Assembly: GCA_002366685.1 (NCBI GenBank)
Contig: DFBP01000014.1
Span: forward strand, 654 to 7,863
Length of the DNA: 7,210 bases
Source: Rhodobacterales bacterium UBA3077
GTDB taxonomy: Bacteria > Pseudomonadota > Alphaproteobacteria > Rhodobacterales > Rhodobacteraceae
Direction of reading: 5' to 3'
Part shown: positions 6,481 to 7,210 of the stretch, piece after piece
Numbering within the stretch: position 1 is the stretch's first letter
Layout of the letters: each line of letters begins with the position of its first letter
Notes under the pieces: generated by a model
Databases searched by the model: none
Told to the model about the DNA's origin: nothing
Seen by the model: the letters and a program-made list of their open reading frames with translations, nothing else
Translations under genes and position numbers: made by a program

Positions 6481-7210
6481 ATGGAATGGTACGTAGAACT
6501 TGCCGTGAATGTGGCTATCGCAGGCGCTATTCTGGTGTCGGCTTTTTGGCTTTCCGGTGTTGCCAAGCGGCAATTGGTGAAACTCGGGCTGAAATACGAA
6601 GAGCTGGACGACACGCTGTTCCTTTTTCTGGCCAGTTTGGCCAAATATGCCATTTTGGCAATTGCCATTGTATTTGTGCTGTCTCGTTTCGGCATCCAGA
6701 CAACATCCCTCGTTGCACTGCTCGGTGCCGCGGGCTTGGCGATTGGGTTGGCGCTTCAGGGAACGCTTTCCAATCTTGCGGCGGGTGTCATGCTATTAGG
6801 CTTCCGCCCGTTCAAAATTGATGACTTTGTCGAGGTTGGCGGGTTTTCCGGCACCGTAAAGGCGATCACTTTATTTACCACCGAAATTGCAACATCCGAT
6901 AATATTCAGGTCACCATTCCAAACGGTGACATCTGGGCATCCTCCATCAAGAATTACTCCTACTATGACCGCCGCCGCTGCGATATCGTGATCGGTGTTT
7001 CTTATGACACTGATCTGAAAAAGGCCGAGACCGCGCTGCGCAAGGTGATCGAGGCCGACGAGCGGGCCCTAAGCGATCCGGAGCCTTTTGTGAAAGTTAC
7101 CAATCTGGGAGACAGCTCGGTTGATTTCACCCTACGCGTATGGGCCATGGCCGACGATTTCTGGAACATGAAACACGGGCTGCTTCGGGCGATCAAAGAG
7201 GAATTTGACC
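6481..7210 (+). CDS. MscS-family small-conductance mechanosensitive channel (5' part, runs off the window)
   Basis: Opens under membrane tension to release solutes during hypo-osmotic shock. The frame is open to the right edge (243 codons seen). Membrane segments about 7-28 and 50-70; then the pore helix TM3 LLGAAGLAIGLALQG (80-94) followed by TLSNLAAGVMLLGFRPF (95-111). Leu86 and Leu90 match the pore-closing leucines 105 and 109 of E. coli MscS, and the packing glycines at 82, 85, 89 and 94 are kept. The beta domain (VEVGGFSGTV, TIPNGDIW, IKNYSYYDRRR) and the alpha/beta domain (GVSYDTDL, LRVWA, LLRAIKEEFD) follow as in E. coli. By alignment about 20-30 residues are missing on the right. ATG 6481 has TAGGGA 8 bases upstream; ATG 6463, adjoining the aroC stop (TAAATG), is in frame and would add MLGIED. 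The N-terminus is shorter than in E. coli MscS. Confidence 0.93.
   Translation, partial: MEWYVELAVNVAIAGAILVSAFWLSGVAKRQLVKLGLKYEELDDTLFLFLASLAKYAILAIAIVFVLSRFGIQTTSLVALLGAAGLAIGLALQGTLSNLAAGVMLLGFRPFKIDDFVEVGGFSGTVKAITLFTTEIATSDNIQVTIPNGDIWASSIKNYSYYDRRRCDIVIGVSYDTDLKKAETALRKVIEADERALSDPEPFVKVTNLGDSSVDFTLRVWAMADDFWNMKHGLLRAIKEEFD

Noticed and set aside
1..7210. Search for CRISPR repeats, tRNA/rRNA genes, insertion sequences, retrons, toxin-antitoxin or phage genes
   Set aside because: Coding regions nearly fill the window with housekeeping genes, and the gaps are short. No repeat array, terminal inverted repeats or RNA gene other than the TPP switch was seen.

Overview
The window looks like ordinary chromosome from an alphaproteobacterium, most likely the Rhodobacteraceae / Roseobacter side. 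The evidence is a petB-petC order with a Rhodobacter-like cytochrome c1, a thiamine ABC transporter behind a TPP riboswitch, and moderately GC-rich coding on both strands. This placement rests on recalled protein similarity, not on a search.

Layout, left to right. Bases 1-66 are the last codons of cytochrome b (petB), followed closely by petC (cytochrome c1), the end of the cytochrome bc1 operon on the + strand. A strong hairpin with A/T flanks at 886-917 ends petC and, read in the other direction, also ends the next operon. Positions 4132 down to 927 (- strand) hold a compact thiBPQ operon for periplasmic thiamine/TPP uptake: binding protein ThiB, fused double permease ThiP and ATPase ThiQ, with gaps or overlaps of only a few bases. 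Its leader (about 4133-4258, - strand) carries a clear TPP aptamer, so end-product control of thiamine import is expected, probably at translation. A candidate promoter sits just upstream of the aptamer. A palindrome flanked by a direct repeat (4274-4318) lies in the divergent region shared with the next gene. From 4368 the + strand carries an EamA/DMT-family membrane transporter of unknown substrate, then aroC (chorismate synthase, last step of the shikimate pathway), then the start of an MscS-type mechanosensitive channel that runs off the right edge.

The genes belong to separate housekeeping roles: respiration, vitamin uptake, aromatic amino acid synthesis and osmotic protection. I see no mobile element, CRISPR array, tRNA/rRNA, toxin-antitoxin or defence module, and nothing that amounts to a new biological system. 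The points most worth a second look are the cytochrome c1 with no disulfide-forming cysteines, the riboswitch with its possible ribosome-site-masking platform, the repeat/palindrome cluster in the thiB-DMT intergenic region, and an unusual D-loop in ThiQ.
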